From assembly GCA_949316235.1 (NCBI GenBank), contig OX438743.1, positions 32,457,242 to 32,521,241 on the forward strand: a stretch of 64,000 nt of DNA. The letters are read 5' to 3'. Below are positions 63,931-64,000 of this stretch, in pieces. Each line of letters opens with the position of its first letter. Position 1 is the stretch's first letter. The notes under the pieces are model-generated. The model was not told the DNA's origin, did not search any database, and worked only from the letters and a program-made list of their open reading frames with translations. The stretch comes from Oegoconia quadripuncta. Its lineage: Eukaryota; Arthropoda; Insecta; Lepidoptera; Autostichidae. The translations under genes and the position numbers were made by a program.

Positions 63931-64000
63931 AGGCTGATAAGAAATTTAGGAATCATGTATTCAATCTGCATGCAGATGTGCAAAATATGATTTGTGACAC

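Noticed and set aside
1..64000. CRISPR array, defence island, phage or operon-like system
   Set aside because: The repeats are dispersed or simple, not regularly spaced; all genes are intron-split insect genes on both strands.

Overview
The window looks like nuclear DNA of a moth or butterfly (Lepidoptera). It is AT-rich, its genes are split into many short exons with GT-AG introns, and it is full of LINE, SINE and mariner relics. The proteins read best as insect families: a CYP9 cytochrome P450, a GILT thiol reductase and the RIN-family protein sprint. I see no prokaryotic operon, CRISPR array, rRNA or free-standing tRNA gene. Gene calls rest on reading exons by eye and checking that intron phases agree.

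Layout. (1) 346-8480, minus: the first three coding exons of a GILT-type lysosomal thiol reductase; its C-terminal exons lie left of the window. Intron 1 (about 6.7 kb) holds a frameshifted mariner transposon with intact ends. (2) 13.1-25.6 kb, plus: a complete 10-exon CYP9 (CYP9A-like) P450 of about 537 residues, with a candidate TATA/initiator and a non-coding first exon. Intron 1 carries a nearly full-length, inactivated CR1/Jockey-type LINE. (3) 26.2-32.7 kb, minus: a complete 10-exon gene for a cyclic-nucleotide-binding-domain protein (CNBD2-like, about 573 residues), tail to tail with the P450. (4) 34.9-39.9 kb, minus: a complete 5-exon gene of about 293 residues with no family I can name. 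(5) 40-45.3 kb: intergenic DNA with SINE and LINE remnants. (6) 45.4-56.8 kb, minus: 21 phase-consistent exons of the sprint/RIN gene (SH2, a long Ser/Pro-rich linker, VPS9, RA), with the N-terminus outside the visible exons. (7) 56.8-64 kb: no coding exon seen, only repeat fragments, including a truncated copy of the same LINE.

The genes do not form one pathway. The P450 would act in oxidative metabolism at the ER, GILT in the lysosome, sprint in Rab5/Ras-linked endocytosis and signalling. CNBD2 in mammals is a sperm protein, so its unknown neighbour may also be a sperm gene, but that is inference.

The most useful new reading is an open frame inside a sprint intron (49041-49650, minus). It stays open up to a GT donor whose phase matches the next sprint exon, and so looks like an alternative first coding exon for a short, SH2-less sprint of about 589 residues.
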